Shown here piece after piece: positions 9,498 to 18,976 of a DNA stretch of 64,000 nucleotides. The position numbers were made by a program, and so were the translations under genes. Source of the DNA: CAVSUZ01 sp963834715 (GTDB lineage Bacteria > Pseudomonadota > Alphaproteobacteria > Acetobacterales > Acetobacteraceae). The stretch lies in NCBI GenBank assembly GCA_963834715.1, contig CAWIDE010000014.1, forward strand, positions 62,001-126,000, given 5' to 3'. Within the stretch, counting starts at the first letter, position 1. The number at the start of each line of letters is the position of its first letter. Below the pieces are notes generated by a model. That model made no database searches. It was not told the DNA's origin and was given only the letters and a program-made list of their open reading frames with translations.

Positions 9498-10341
9498 CTA
9501 TGGGGTTTTGAGAGCGCACCGATAAACTCGTTCGAGCGTTCCGCCCATTAATTTCGTTCGATCGCTGATCGGAGAGCCGACTGGTCACGCGGAACGCATC
9601 TACGGCTTCCTTGTAAGTCACCAGTGCAGTAGCGCGGGTCCAATCGGTGCCCCACATGCAGCGATCCAGCCCGAATGCGTCGATTATCCGGCATACCGGA
9701 TCCCAGATGTCGTTGAAGGGGAACGGTTCGTGCGACAGCGTGCATGCTCCGCTGATTTTGATCCGAATGTTGTGATGGGCTGCGAGGGCCAGCACGTTTG
9801 GCAGATCGGCCCAGGGTTCGGTGGGGACCGGCGGGAAGAAGGGCTGAGGCAGGCCGAGATGGTCGATTACCAGCACGGTATCTGGGTTGTGCGCAGCAAG
9901 CAGACCGGTTTGTTCCAGCCGACCCGAGCACAGGAGATTGACCGGGAGCGAGTGCCGGGCGGAGGCGGTGAGGACGCGATTGAGGCCAGGGTCAAACGGG
10001 TCCTCGGACGGGATGCGGTTCAGCAGAACGCGGACCCCAACGGTGCCAGAGGTGGCGGCCCAGTCTGCGATGACATCCGCGACTGCGGGATCGGTTGGAT
10101 CAACAGGTTTGATCAACTTGAATCGGGTCGGATGTGCGGAATAGACCTCTAGCGCGTAGCTGGCGTCGTAGCCGTACAGGGAGAATGGTGAGACCAGGAG
10201 TGCGCCGTCCACGCCGGCGGCATCCATGGCGGCGACCATGTCATCACCTGTGACCTCGGCGGGACCGGGCAGGTGGCCGACCCAGGGGCGGCCGGGACGG
10301 TTGCGTTCGTAGGCATGCACCTGGACGTCGATTGTTGTCAT
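9498..10341 (-). pseudogene. Amidohydrolase family 2 (TIM-barrel metal hydrolase), frameshifted near the C terminus
   Basis: The start is at 10341 (MTTIDVQVHAYERNRPG), with AGGAG upstream. The N-terminal DVQVHAY, the VIDHLGLPQ motif and the MWGTDWTRA block near the end belong to the metal-dependent amidohydrolase/decarboxylase family. After RLSDQRSNE (about 9550-9555) the frame is lost. One frame over, the normal ending LMGGTLERVYR reaches a stop at 9498. The disruption equals one extra base in a GAAATTA context. Without repair the frame runs on antisense into the Sel1-type gene, to 9250, which is clearly spurious. It is the last gene of a PIG-L/M20/amidohydrolase operon. The substrate is unknown. 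Confidence 0.8.
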
Positions 10342-10387
10342 GTGGGACTCCTGCGGGTTCTGGGGTCTGACGATGGCGGTCCGGCGG

Positions 10388-11689
10388 TCAAATGCCATCC
10401 GCACTGTGTTCTCCGAGGGTGTCGGCCAGCCACCGCGTCATTACCGAGGCGCCGGCGAGGAAATCGTCGATGGCCATTGCCTCATGAGGGTTATGGCTGC
10501 CGTTGGTGTTGCGGACGAAAATCATCCCGGTGCGCACGCCGTTGGCCGCGAAGGCAGCGGCGTCATGCGAGGCCGGACTACCGAGGTCCATGTGAGGAAT
10601 GTTTAGAGATTCGGCTGCTTGTTCCAAACGTGCCCGGATGGTCGGGTCCATGTTGCCGACGGCGGCGCGTGCTTTTGGGCCAGGATAGAAGTGCACGCCG
10701 CGGCGCTGCTCGATTTCGGGAATGATGCGGCCGATGGCTTGTTCAAGCTCGGCCAGGACTGCTTCGTCATATGCCCGCACGTCCAGGCTGAAATGGAACA
10801 GGCCAGCCACGATGGTCAATCCGTGAAGGGCGGGGTCGGTGTGGAAGCGGCCGATGGTGCAGGCCATGGGAATGCCGCGTGCCTCGTGGTCGTTCCAGAG
10901 GCGGTCGAGAGCCATCGCAAAATCGGCGCCGGCCATTGCCGCGTCATGGCGGAACCGCTTGGGCAGGCCGACGTGATCGTGGCTGCCTTCGATCCGGGCG
11001 GCGGGGTAGCGGAAATTCCCAGGAACTGCGGTGCAGATCGCGATCGGCAGTCCCGCTTCCACCAGGCTTGGCGCCTGTTCGATATGCAGTTCCAGATACG
11101 CGCGGACGCGCGCCGGATCGAGGTAGCGTTCGCCGCGGCCGAGTGCGTCCGGATTGGCGCCGCATTCAGCCATATGGTCGGCGAGGGTTCGGCCGCTGTC
11201 GATGCGGGTGGCGTTGAGAGCATCGTCGGGCAAGGTGCCGAGCGCGGCGCGGCTGCCGATATAGGACACCTGAAACCAGATACTTTCCTCGGCGCGGACG
11301 GCCATGACGGTGATGTCGCAGGAGGGTGTTATGCCAAGGTGCTGCAAGGCGCTAACGGCAGCGAGGCCGGCAACGACGCCGGCGGCGCCGTCGAAGTTGC
11401 CGCCGTGCGGGACGGAATTGAGGTGGGAGCCGAGAATGACGGAGGGTGCGGTGCGGTCCCGGCCGGGCAAGGTCATATAGAGGTTGGCTGCGGCGTCGCG
11501 GGTGATGCGCAAGCCGATGTTTTCGGCAAAGGTCGCGATAGTTGCGTGTGCGCGCTGCTCGCCGGGGCCGTAGGGATCACGGGTAATGCCGGGTTCGTCA
11601 AGCCCGCCCTCGCGGAGCTGGGCGAACAGTGCTTCGGTTACGTCACGCTGGGCGGCGGTAGCTGCGGTGACGGAGCGGGCGTTCGGCAA
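10388..11689 (-). CDS. M20-family Zn-dependent amidase (N-carbamoyl-L-amino acid hydrolase / allantoate amidohydrolase type)
   Basis: This intact 433-aa enzyme hydrolyses the C-N bond of N-carbamoyl or ureido compounds using two metal ions. Visible metal-site motifs are GSHLNSVPHGGNFDGAAGV (His and Asp ligands), AEES (bridging Glu), LELHIEQ and SHDAAAFA. The usual Asp after SHL is Asn here. The gene overlaps the upstream PIG-L gene by 47 bp if the first ATG is used, and a GTG at 11671 would shorten the overlap. Its own downstream neighbour starts 47 bp after its stop. The operon looks like a small amide/ureide catabolic set. The exact substrate is not determinable. Confidence 0.85.
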   Translation of the reverse strand: MPNARSVTAATAAQRDVTEALFAQLREGGLDEPGITRDPYGPGEQRAHATIATFAENIGLRITRDAAANLYMTLPGRDRTAPSVILGSHLNSVPHGGNFDGAAGVVAGLAAVSALQHLGITPSCDITVMAVRAEESIWFQVSYIGSRAALGTLPDDALNATRIDSGRTLADHMAECGANPDALGRGERYLDPARVRAYLELHIEQAPSLVEAGLPIAICTAVPGNFRYPAARIEGSHDHVGLPKRFRHDAAMAGADFAMALDRLWNDHEARGIPMACTIGRFHTDPALHGLTIVAGLFHFSLDVRAYDEAVLAELEQAIGRIIPEIEQRRGVHFYPGPKARAAVGNMDPTIRARLEQAAESLNIPHMDLGSPASHDAAAFAANGVRTGMIFVRNTNGSHNPHEAMAIDDFLAGASVMTRWLADTLGEHSADGI

Positions 11690-12389
11690 GAAAAACCTCC
11701 CACGGCCGGTCGAAGAACGCGAGGAACTCGGGAGACAGGATGCATCCCTCTGCCGCGTCGGTGAAGACGTACCCGTGTTGCGAGCGGTATGCTGCGATTG
11801 CCCGGCGCTTCGCGGGAAGGAAGCAACTGATGTTCAGGCGCAGCCCGTGATCAGGGAGAATGACATCCGTGGGGAGCGTCCAGCCCCAGATCAGGTAGGA
11901 CCATTGTGGCAGCGCGAGCCGGGTGGCGATTTGGTGGGTGGCGGAGTGGTCGGGATGAGGGTCGTGCGACCAGGGGGCGAGAACCACGCGACATCCGTGG
12001 GCGGTGATGAGGTTCGTGATGTGCCGGACGGCGGCGGCGAATTTAGGGCCTTGAGAGGGAGTCGCCTGGTCGGGAAAGCGGAGGAAGTGCAGGCGACTGC
12101 GTGGGACACCAAGCGCTGCGGCGGCGCGGCGGGCCTCGGCTTCGCGGATGTGGCGGCGGACGGCTGGTTTGAAACGGCGGGAGGAGGGGTGCGATTGTGT
12201 GCCGTCAGTGATCCAAACGATCACTGGGGGGATGCCGCGGGAGGCGCAGGCGGCGATCAGGCCACCGCAGCCGAGGCATTCATCGTCCGGATGAGGGGAC
12301 AGGACGAGCGGGGGCGTGCTGCGCGTGATGGCGTGGAGGTTGGCCGTGGGGAGCGCCTCGAGGCGGGCCAGGGTTTCGGCGGCGGTCAT
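11643..12389 (-). CDS. PIG-L (LmbE-like) family deacetylase
   Basis: This 248-aa Zn-dependent N-deacetylase has the signature PHPDDE (residues 32-37) followed by LGCGGLIAA. The second metal motif HPDHSATH lies at about residues 148-155. The family removes acetyl groups from GlcNAc-containing lipids, mycothiol precursors or antibiotics. The length is normal and no lesion is visible. It is first of three minus-strand hydrolase genes and divergent from the M23-like gene at 12502. The linkage to an M20 amidase suggests stepwise deacylation of one substrate, which is inference. Confidence 0.85.
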   Translation of the reverse strand: MTAAETLARLEALPTANLHAITRSTPPLVLSPHPDDECLGCGGLIAACASRGIPPVIVWITDGTQSHPSSRRFKPAVRRHIREAEARRAAAALGVPRSRLHFLRFPDQATPSQGPKFAAAVRHITNLITAHGCRVVLAPWSHDPHPDHSATHQIATRLALPQWSYLIWGWTLPTDVILPDHGLRLNISCFLPAKRRAIAAYRSQHGYVFTDAAEGCILSPEFLAFFDRPWEVFLAERPLRHRSYRRPA

Positions 12390-12501
12390 GCGCCCATGCA
12401 GCGTGCTTCACTGATAGTTGTGCGGAATGACATGCCCATGAATTGACCTGCGGCGGGCGGATTATGGAACACTAACGCTGCAAGCAAGGGAGCGAACGGG
12501 T

Positions 12502-13089
12502 ATGCGGGCCATAATTGTGGCTGCTTTGGCGTGGGTGCTTTCGATTCAGGGTTCGATCGCCGGGATGCCGCTGCTGGAACGGCTGCAGCAGCCAGTCCGC
12601 CCGGCTTGCGTTTCCTCGCCTTTTGGGCCGCGCGTCCTGCCGGGCAAGCCCCAGGCGGGCACGTACCATTATGGGATCGACCTCCCCGCCGCGGTTGGCG
12701 CTCCGGTGCGGGCGGTCGCGTCCGGTGCGGTAATTGCGGTGATCGACCGCGGGCCGGGCGGGCTTCAGATGATCGTGCAACATCCCGGGTTTGTGGGGAT
12801 TTACAGCCACTTCGGCAGTATCGCGTCGCAGTTCCTGGAGGGCCAACGGCTGGTGCGGGCAGGGGAGCAACTGGGGGAGATCGGGCTGACGGGCGTGACG
12901 TATGGCGCCCATCTTTATTTTGCGATGATGGTGGGGAACCAGCCGATCGATCCGATGCCGTATCTCGCGCTGACGTTGTGCAAGCCGGAATATCACAACG
13001 GCCAGTCAGTGACGCTGAGTGCTGATGGGAAGGTCCTGCCCTCGCGGCACTATCGCGGGTTATACCGAACTTTGCTGGCAACACGCTGA
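12502..13089 (+). CDS. M23-family (LytM) peptidase-like exported protein with an altered active site
   Basis: This 195-aa protein has an N-terminal signal peptide (residues 1-20) and a compact LytM/M23 fold: SSPFGPRVLPGKPQAGTYHYGIDL, GPGGLQMIVQHPG and IYSHFG. Active M23 enzymes carry HxxxD and HxH. Here H56 and D60 are present, but the second motif reads GAHLYF, so the zinc-binding second His is Tyr139. The protein may be a non-catalytic LytM factor that regulates an amidase, as EnvC and NlpD do, or an impaired peptidase. It acts in the periplasm on peptidoglycan or its enzymes. It is divergent from the PIG-L gene. Confidence 0.75.
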   Translation: MRAIIVAALAWVLSIQGSIAGMPLLERLQQPVRPACVSSPFGPRVLPGKPQAGTYHYGIDLPAAVGAPVRAVASGAVIAVIDRGPGGLQMIVQHPGFVGIYSHFGSIASQFLEGQRLVRAGEQLGEIGLTGVTYGAHLYFAMMVGNQPIDPMPYLALTLCKPEYHNGQSVTLSADGKVLPSRHYRGLYRTLLATR

Positions 13090-13140
13090 GGAGGTGGATT
13101 AGCCCCTGGCTACTGCTGCCGCGGCAGGCGATGATAGGCC

Positions 13141-14193
13141 ATGACGACCAGCAACGACGTGGCCCGTCCGAGTCGGGCACGGCGGAAGCGTGCCGCGCGG
13201 TTGGAGCCACCTGCGCGGCCCGGGTTTACGTCGCTGGTGACCGAACGTTTGGTTTTGCGGCCGCTCGAGCCGGGGGATGCCGAGGCGCTGCACCGATTGG
13301 TGAATGACTGGGAGGTTTCGCGGAACCTGGCCGCGGTGCCGTTTCCGTATCCGAGGCAACTGGCGGACGACTGGATTGCCTCCACGCAACGGGAGCTGGC
13401 CGGCGGGACGGCATATCATCTGGCGATCACTGGACAGGACGGTGGCCAGGAGTTGCTGGTGGGCGTCGTGGGGCTGCGGGTTTCGGCCAAGACGCGCTCG
13501 GGCCGGCTCGGCTATTGGGTCGGGCGGCGCTTCTGGGGGCATGGGGTGGCGACGGAGGCCGCCGGCAAGCTGGCGCGTTGGGCGCTGGCGAATCTCGATA
13601 TCGATCGGCTGGAAGCCAATGTGGCCGCCGACAATCCGGCCTCCTCGGCCGTGTTGAAGCGCATCGGGTTCTGCGAGACCGGGAAGGGGAGTGAGGCGTT
13701 CGTCTCACGTGGCGGTGAGCACCAGGTGCTTCGCTATGAGGCGACGCGGGATAACGTGTTTCCGGGGGTGGAACCTGAGCCGGAAGCAGGCGTCAAACCG
13801 TTGGTGCTGGTTGCCGCATGTGCACTGATCGATACGGATGGGCGTGTGCTGCTGGCGCGTCGGCCGGAAGGCAAACGCATGGCCGGGCTATGGGAGTTTC
13901 CGGGCGGCAAACTAGGGTTGGGGGAAACACCCGAGGCGGCGCTGATACGAGAGTTGAAAGAGGAGCTCGGGATTGATGTTTCGGCGGCTTGTCTCGCCCC
14001 GTTTGCGTTCGCTTCGCACGCCTATGACCGTTTTCACCTGCTGATGCCGCTTTATCTATGCCGCAGGTGGAAGGGGATTCCGCGGGCCAGAGAGGGGCAG
14101 ACTTTGTCCTGGGTCAGGCCGGAGAAGCTGTCCGATTATCCGATGCCGCCGGCGGACAAGCCGCTGGTTCCGCTGCTTCGTGATTTCCTTTAG
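13141..14193 (+). CDS. Bifunctional GNAT acetyltransferase / MutT-type Nudix hydrolase fusion
   Basis: This 350-aa two-domain protein has a GNAT domain at residues 33-200. That domain contains GYWVGRRFWGHGVATEA (acetyl-CoA pyrophosphate loop) and NPASSAVLKRIGF, resembling RimJ/RimL ribosomal-protein acetyltransferases. Residues 220-350 are a MutT Nudix domain with a perfect Nudix box, G256-x5-E262-x7-R270-E-L-x-E274-E275-x-G277-I278. This domain would hydrolyse oxidised nucleotides such as 8-oxo-dGTP. The same fusion is annotated in other Rhodospirillales, so it is a lineage feature rather than an assembly error. The following gene starts essentially at its stop codon, suggesting co-transcription. 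Confidence 0.88.
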   Translation: MTTSNDVARPSRARRKRAARLEPPARPGFTSLVTERLVLRPLEPGDAEALHRLVNDWEVSRNLAAVPFPYPRQLADDWIASTQRELAGGTAYHLAITGQDGGQELLVGVVGLRVSAKTRSGRLGYWVGRRFWGHGVATEAAGKLARWALANLDIDRLEANVAADNPASSAVLKRIGFCETGKGSEAFVSRGGEHQVLRYEATRDNVFPGVEPEPEAGVKPLVLVAACALIDTDGRVLLARRPEGKRMAGLWEFPGGKLGLGETPEAALIRELKEELGIDVSAACLAPFAFASHAYDRFHLLMPLYLCRRWKGIPRAREGQTLSWVRPEKLSDYPMPPADKPLVPLLRDFL

Positions 14194-14203
14194 ATGTGTG
14201 CTG

Positions 14204-14983
14204 ATGACGAACATCAATCCTATAGCGTGTCTGGTTATTATTGGTAATGAGATACTATCCGGGCGGACACCGGATAAGAATATCAACTGGATCGCGAAGC
14301 GGAGTGTGGATCTGGGCATCGATCTGCGGGAAGTGCGGATCATCCCTGACCGCCGGGAAACGATTGTTTCCACAGTGAATGAAGTGCGCGAGAACTTTGA
14401 TTATGTGTTTACGACCGGGGGGATCGGGCCGACTCACGACGACATTACCAGCGAATGCGTGGCGGAGGCGTTCGGGGTGCCGTGGGAGGTGAATCCGGAG
14501 GCGTTCGGGCGGCTGGAGCGGGTGTATTCTCCGGGCGAGTTCAATGCCGCGCGGCAGCGTATGGCGATGATGCCGCGCGGCGCGGCGCTGATCGATAATC
14601 CGATTTCCACCGCACCGGGATTTAGCATTGGCAATGTGCATGTGTTGGCGGGCGTGCCTTCGGTGATGCGGGCGATGTTCGACAATATTGCGCCGCTGCT
14701 GCGAGCGGGGCCACCGATCAAGATGCAGGCGGTGCATGTGGCGATGATCGGAGAGGGCGTGCTGGCGGAAGGACTGCGTGAGATTCAGGCGCGGTTCCCG
14801 GACGTGGAGGTTGGCAGCTATCCGTTCTATCGCGCATCGGGCAATGGGGTGGCGGTGGTTGCCAAGGGAACCAACGAGGGGCGGATCAAGGCCGCCATTG
14901 ATCAGGTGAGCAGGTTGATGATGGGGTTGGGTGGGGCGCCGGTGATCGGGGAACCGCCGACGCAGGAGTTGAGGGAGGCGTAG
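14204..14983 (+). CDS. Molybdopterin-binding (MoaB/CinA N-terminal type) protein
   Basis: This roughly 259-aa cytoplasmic protein has the MoCF_biosynth domain. The motifs are IGNEILSGRTPDKN and TTGGIGPTHDDITSE, the latter being the molybdopterin/nucleotide-binding GGxGPTxDD loop. It corresponds to the N-terminal domain of CinA, without the C-terminal nicotinamide-nucleotide deamidase domain. The start ATG 14204 is preferred over a GTG at 14180 that overlaps the upstream stop. Family members bind molybdopterin or act as ADP-ribose pyrophosphatases. Its job next to a Nudix enzyme is undetermined. Confidence 0.82.
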   Translation: MTNINPIACLVIIGNEILSGRTPDKNINWIAKRSVDLGIDLREVRIIPDRRETIVSTVNEVRENFDYVFTTGGIGPTHDDITSECVAEAFGVPWEVNPEAFGRLERVYSPGEFNAARQRMAMMPRGAALIDNPISTAPGFSIGNVHVLAGVPSVMRAMFDNIAPLLRAGPPIKMQAVHVAMIGEGVLAEGLREIQARFPDVEVGSYPFYRASGNGVAVVAKGTNEGRIKAAIDQVSRLMMGLGGAPVIGEPPTQELREA

Positions 14984-15995
14984 GGGGCAGCCGGCGGGTG
15001 GAGGAAGCGGAGTTCAGGAGATTTCACACGGAGATTCACGGAGGGTCACGGAGGTTCAGGGTTTCCGCTTGCGCGGCCTGTCGGAAGGTCTTTGCGGCAC
15101 TGCCGGTTGGCAATAGGGAGCCATTCTGAACTGCTGGCGGAACCTGGACTTTGGCCGCCAGGTGGAGCGCTGGAAGGAAGAATAAGCAAGATTAGTGTTA
15201 GCCCACATAGAACCCTCCGATCTCGAGTCTTTCCTGTTCCCCTCGTTTTGAGGAACGCAACTGGCCATATAACCCGGTTCATCTGCCCCGATGTCCCTAC
15301 AAGCGCGCGCTGCAGGATATCGCCCACCCAGATACCTGCGTTGGGGGCGCGACACCTGCTAGCCAGGTAACTCTGCAATGAACCCTCAATTCGCATCCGC
15401 ATCAGCCACGCCCGACGTGACCCAACCTACTATACCGCCGCCGGTCCGAGGATCACTTTGGGCGCAGGCGGACATAAAAGGCTGCTCGCGTAGAAGTCCG
15501 CTGTGCGCCCATTCTTGCTACCCGAGCGGTCTCAGCGAGCGCCTTCCAAAGCAGACATAACCCAACGTATGGTGATTAGCAGCAGTGGGTGGAAAACTGA
15601 CTGTCCGGTTTCTTGAAGGGGATCTCCTTCAGCGTAGTCATACCAGCCAGCCTTTCGGCTGACCGGTATTGAGTCTTATTTCGCGCGCAGCCGCCCCACC
15701 AACCCCGCGCGCGATACGGCTCCGCATGAGGTCAAGCCTCATGCTGCGCGGTATCACTCGTAGGCTGCCTCGGGTCCTCGTCTGAAGCGCTCTTGAGCCT
15801 GCCTGGGACGTAAGCTGCAAAGGCAACGGTGGCAGACACCGAAAATGCTGCCCGAGATTTGCAGAATTGCATTCCTGTCCCAGCATGCAACCACATGCGG
15901 ATTAGCCAGAGTCGATTTGAATGCTGCCTCGGCACAGACCAATCAGGCGGGCCTTGGTGATGTCTCGTCAGTCAAAGGTCGGGCCGGGGAATCAG
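14984..15995. other. One kilobase without a recognisable gene
   Basis: Short open frames occur on both strands, but none has a ribosome site, family motif or codon pattern like the neighbours. The stretch contains three direct CACGGAG units (15027-15056). It borders the decayed lysR locus and is probably a mixture of intergenic repeats and degraded genes. No RNA gene was recognised. Confidence 0.5.
15027..15056. repeat. Three tandem 10-bp CACGGAG units
   Basis: CACGGAG occurs at 15027, 15037 and 15047, separated by ATT, GGT and GTT. Similar CACGGAG-containing sequence recurs in a dyad at 34047-34099. This is compatible with a dispersed intergenic repeat family. Confidence 0.6.
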
Positions 15996-16699
15996 CTATT
16001 TGTCGTCGCGAAGTGCTGCGATCAAGTATTCGACGAACGCTCGCGCCGAAGGCTTGGCGGCTCTGCCGCCGACAAAGACGGCGTTGAGTTCGAAAAGACC
16101 ACTGGCCGCCAAGGCTTCCCGGTCCGAGAATGATCGCATGTCTGGGTAAGTCCGCTGGTGCGGTTGGGGTACCGGCCTGGTCCAGATAGGCTCGTGACGC
16201 GGCAAGAACCCGCGGCCGGGTGCGAATCCTGCGCGCCGTTGCTGTCGAATCGGAAAGGGAACCGAGCCGAAGCGCAACGTCCACGCCTTCGGTTACGAGG
16301 TCTTGACGCTGGTCTCCCATCATCAGGTCGATCCGGAGCGCCGGGTGCTGATCCATGAAGACTCCAAGGCGGGGGATGACCTGGCGGACGGCAAAATTCG
16401 TTCCCAAGCCGATGCGCAATACGCCGGGCAGCCTCCCCGTTCCGCGCGCGGCATATTCTGCCTCGTCAAGCTCAGTCAGAATAGCCTCGATGCGAGCCAG
16501 GAAGTCTAAGCCGGCGTCGGTCAGCGTTACTGCGCGCGTGGTGCGGACGAAAAGCGCGACGCCGATTTCGCGCTCCAGCGTCGCGATCGTCCGAGATGCG
16601 GTTCGATTGAGGAATGTTCAGCTCGCGAGCAGCCGCGGAAAAGCTCCCCTTGCGGGCAACTCGAGTGAACAGCCGCAGTGCGGAGAGACGGTCGCTCAT
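15996..16699 (-). pseudogene. LysR-family transcriptional regulator, frameshifted and internally deleted
   Basis: The N terminus MSDRLSALRLFTRVARKGSF begins a LysR helix-turn-helix at 16699. After LNIPQS an extra A (TCGAACC for TCGACC) breaks the frame. The next frame restores TASRTIATLEREIGVALFVR. The effector domain continues to GPGSLGGQWSF, where about 60-70 residues expected in a LysR protein are missing. A third frame then gives the typical ending AVFVGGRAAKPSARAFVEYL, with a stop at 15996. The regulator therefore lacks much of its second effector subdomain and is very probably inactive. It is divergent from the glcG-like gene, the classical LysR target arrangement. Confidence 0.8.
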
Positions 16700-16809
16700 G
16701 GCGAGAGTGGATAACTGAAAGCCATTTTGGCTGACTACGGCAGTCCAATGGAGAAGTCGATCTTCATCATATTGGGAACTTTGGCCTCACGGCAGCATGG
16801 AGATCAGAT

Positions 16810-17273
16810 ATGCGGCATAAGTTCTGTCTCGCCTTGGCGGCAGTCTTTGCGGTGTTGCCGCTCGCGGGTGCAGTCGCTCAGGTTGGCGAAAGTGGCTATT
16901 CATTGTCGCTTTCACTCGCGGTGAAGGCGGTGACCAAAGCGATCGCAACCTGCGCAAACAACTGCTATCCGGTTTCCGCTGTTGTCGTTGACCCTTCCCG
17001 CACCACCAAGCTCGAGGCCAAGGGCGACCACTCAACTATCCACACCACCACATACGCCTACCACAAGGCATGCACAGTTATGACCACCAGCCCGATCTTT
17101 CGATTCGCTGCTTCGAGCACGTTTGCAGCGCTCGCTGGCGGCCTCACGATCAGTCCGGACACGAAATCGTCGCTGCGCTCGGTGTCTCGGGTTCACCGGG
17201 TGGCGAGAAGAATGAAGCCCGTGCACAGGCTGGAGTGGTGAGCATTAAAGATGATCTTGCCAGCGCACGGTGA
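16810..17273 (+). pseudogene. Exported GlcG/HbpS-family haem-binding-like protein, disrupted
   Basis: The start at 16810 gives a signal peptide (LALAAVFAVLPLAGAVAQ) and a GlcG/HbpS domain with LSLSLAVKAVTKAIATC, VVVDPSRT and KGDHSTIHT. After AALAGGLTI (about 17155) the frame shifts. The conserved C terminus ALGVSGSPGGEKNEARAQAG is read in another frame, ending at 17271-17273. A stretch of roughly 20 residues before AGGLTI also seems to be missing. Its stop overlaps a GTG start for the following MFS gene (GTGA), so the pair was translationally coupled. It is probably non-functional. Confidence 0.75.
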
Positions 17274-18722
17274 ACGCGATGCCTCGAGAAGGCTCAGTGC
17301 CGAAGCCGTACTCGGCGAATGCTTTTGCAGAATGGATACCGGCGGTCGCGACAGGTGCAGCATTCTTCATGATCGTGCTCGACACGTCGATCGTGAACTT
17401 GGCCTTGGCGCGCATCGGAGCCGAGCTTAATGCGGGCCTCATGACGTTGCAGTGGCTGGTGGACGGCTACGCACTCGTGTTCGCGAGTCTGCTGTTAGGG
17501 GCAGGTGCGCTTGGCGATCGATTTGGGGCGAAGGGCACATTCATGTGCGGGCTCGTGGTGTTTACGCTCGCTTCTGCGCTGTGTGGAATGGCCCCTAACA
17601 TCGAGGCGCTGCAGATTTCGCGCATCGTTCAGGGGACTGGAGCCGCGCTGCTTGTGCCGAATTCCTTGGCGGCACTCAACAATGCTTATGCAGGTTCATT
17701 GCGCCGGCCCAAGGCGATAGCGGCCTGGGCGAGTGCCGGCGCGCTGGGTGTAGCCCTCGGCCCGGTCCTCGGCGGTCTTCTCGTACAGGCACTCGGCTGG
17801 CGAAGCATCTTCATTGTCAATGTCCCGGTGGGGCTACTCGCACTTTGGCTCACGCGGCGCCACATCCCGCAGGGGCCATGCAACTGGTCTCGCTCCTTTG
17901 ATGCGGCGGGACAATTGCTCGCCGTGGGAACGCTGGCGACCGCCACCTATGCGCTAATAGACCTCAGTCACGCCCGTTCCAGCATAGTCTCTTTCTGGAC
18001 CTCCGGAGCGGTCTGCGTAGGCCTGGTCATCGGCTTTATTGCCGTCGAAGCACGCCACCGATCTCCTACGCTTCCGTTGCCGCTGCTCTGCCGCCGGACG
18101 CTTGGGCCGGTCGCACTGGTCGGGCTGCTGCACAACGTCTCTATCTATGGGCTCATCTTTGTCTTGAGCCTCTCCTTCCAGCGTCTCAGGGGTCTTTCAC
18201 CGGTTGGCGCCGGTTTGCTGTTCCTCCCCCTGACATTAGCGTTTGGGACCGGAACACGGGTCGCGGCCATCGTTCTGCGCAACTATGGACCGTTCCGCGC
18301 ACTGATACTGGGCCACTTTGTCGCAGCCGTCGGCTGCTATATCCTCGCTTCCTTCGGACAAAGGCTTACGCCGGCTGCCCTTGTATTGCCGCTCATCGTC
18401 ATCGGTGCCGGCGCTGGCATCACCACGCCAGCGATGAATTTGGCGGTGCTCGAACTCGGTTGAACCTACTCAAGGCGGGCTCGCATCCGGCATCCTTTAC
18501 AGCGCACGACAGACGGGTGGCGTCATCGGCGTTGCACTTCTGGGAGCACTGCTCGGTGAACCGGCGACGTCAGCCGGCGCCCAAGCTGCCGAGTACACCG
18601 CTTCCGGCGTCCTCTGCCTGGCAAGCGGCCTGGCGCTCGCCGCGTCGAAGAACTGGCGCGTGGCACCGGCCGCGCATTTACGCAAATGCTCTACTGCGGA
18701 AAGACTGGGATCATCACGATGA
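17270..18722 (+). pseudogene. MFS transporter of the DHA2 (multidrug) type, C-terminal frameshift
   Basis: The protein opens with AAFFMIVLDTSIVNLALARI and carries the MFS motif GALGDRFGAKGTF and the antiporter motif GPVLGGLLVQALGWRSIF. The frame ends at 18463 after AVLELG. One frame over, the missing end (GLASGILYSARQTGGVIGVA) continues to a stop at 18720-18722. The lesion equals one extra base near 18455-18465. The repaired length is about 480 aa, typical of DHA2 exporters. The start may be GTG 17270, coupled to the glcG-like stop, or ATG 17279. A further small frame starts in the ATGA at its own stop. Confidence 0.8.
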
Positions 18723-18838
18723 AGTCTTTCAATCGCCCCGCGTTAATCGGACGGCTGCTGCCGCAAGTCGAGCTTGCCGCCACGACGGGTAGATTAATCA
18801 ATCTAGGTCGCTTATATGCACCCTGGACCATCATCTAG
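18719..18838 (+). CDS. Short frame translationally coupled to the MFS stop, possible truncated gene
   Basis: An ATG at 18719 overlaps the repaired MFS stop in an ATGA. It opens a 39-codon frame beginning MKSFNRPALIGRLLPQVELA. The coupling and the hydrophobic/basic start look like the first codons of a third operon gene that stops early. No family is recognised. The remainder, 18839-18976, shows nothing. Confidence 0.25.
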   Translation: MKSFNRPALIGRLLPQVELAATTGRLINLGRLYAPWTII

Positions 18839-18976
18839 TGCCTATCCATGCACAAGCGCAAAACGTCCGGCATAGATGTTTGGATTTAGCACACAGTCAA
18901 CGGAACTCGCAACATCTCAAACGTAACCTGCTATCGCGCGGCCGTCACTAAAGTCTTCATCACCGAGGAGGAACTG

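Noticed and set aside
10619..11764. A 381-codon plus-strand frame opposite the M20 amidase
   Set aside because: Antisense shadow; the M20 metal motifs on the minus strand are decisive.
12386..13210. A 274-codon minus-strand frame opposite the M23-like gene
   Set aside because: Low-complexity Arg/Pro/Ser sequence with no family features; the plus strand encodes a signal peptide and LytM fold.
15092..15560. Two short plus-strand frames (15092-15370 and 15378-15560) as small genes
   Set aside because: No ribosome sites, no recognisable domains, and composition unlike neighbouring genes.
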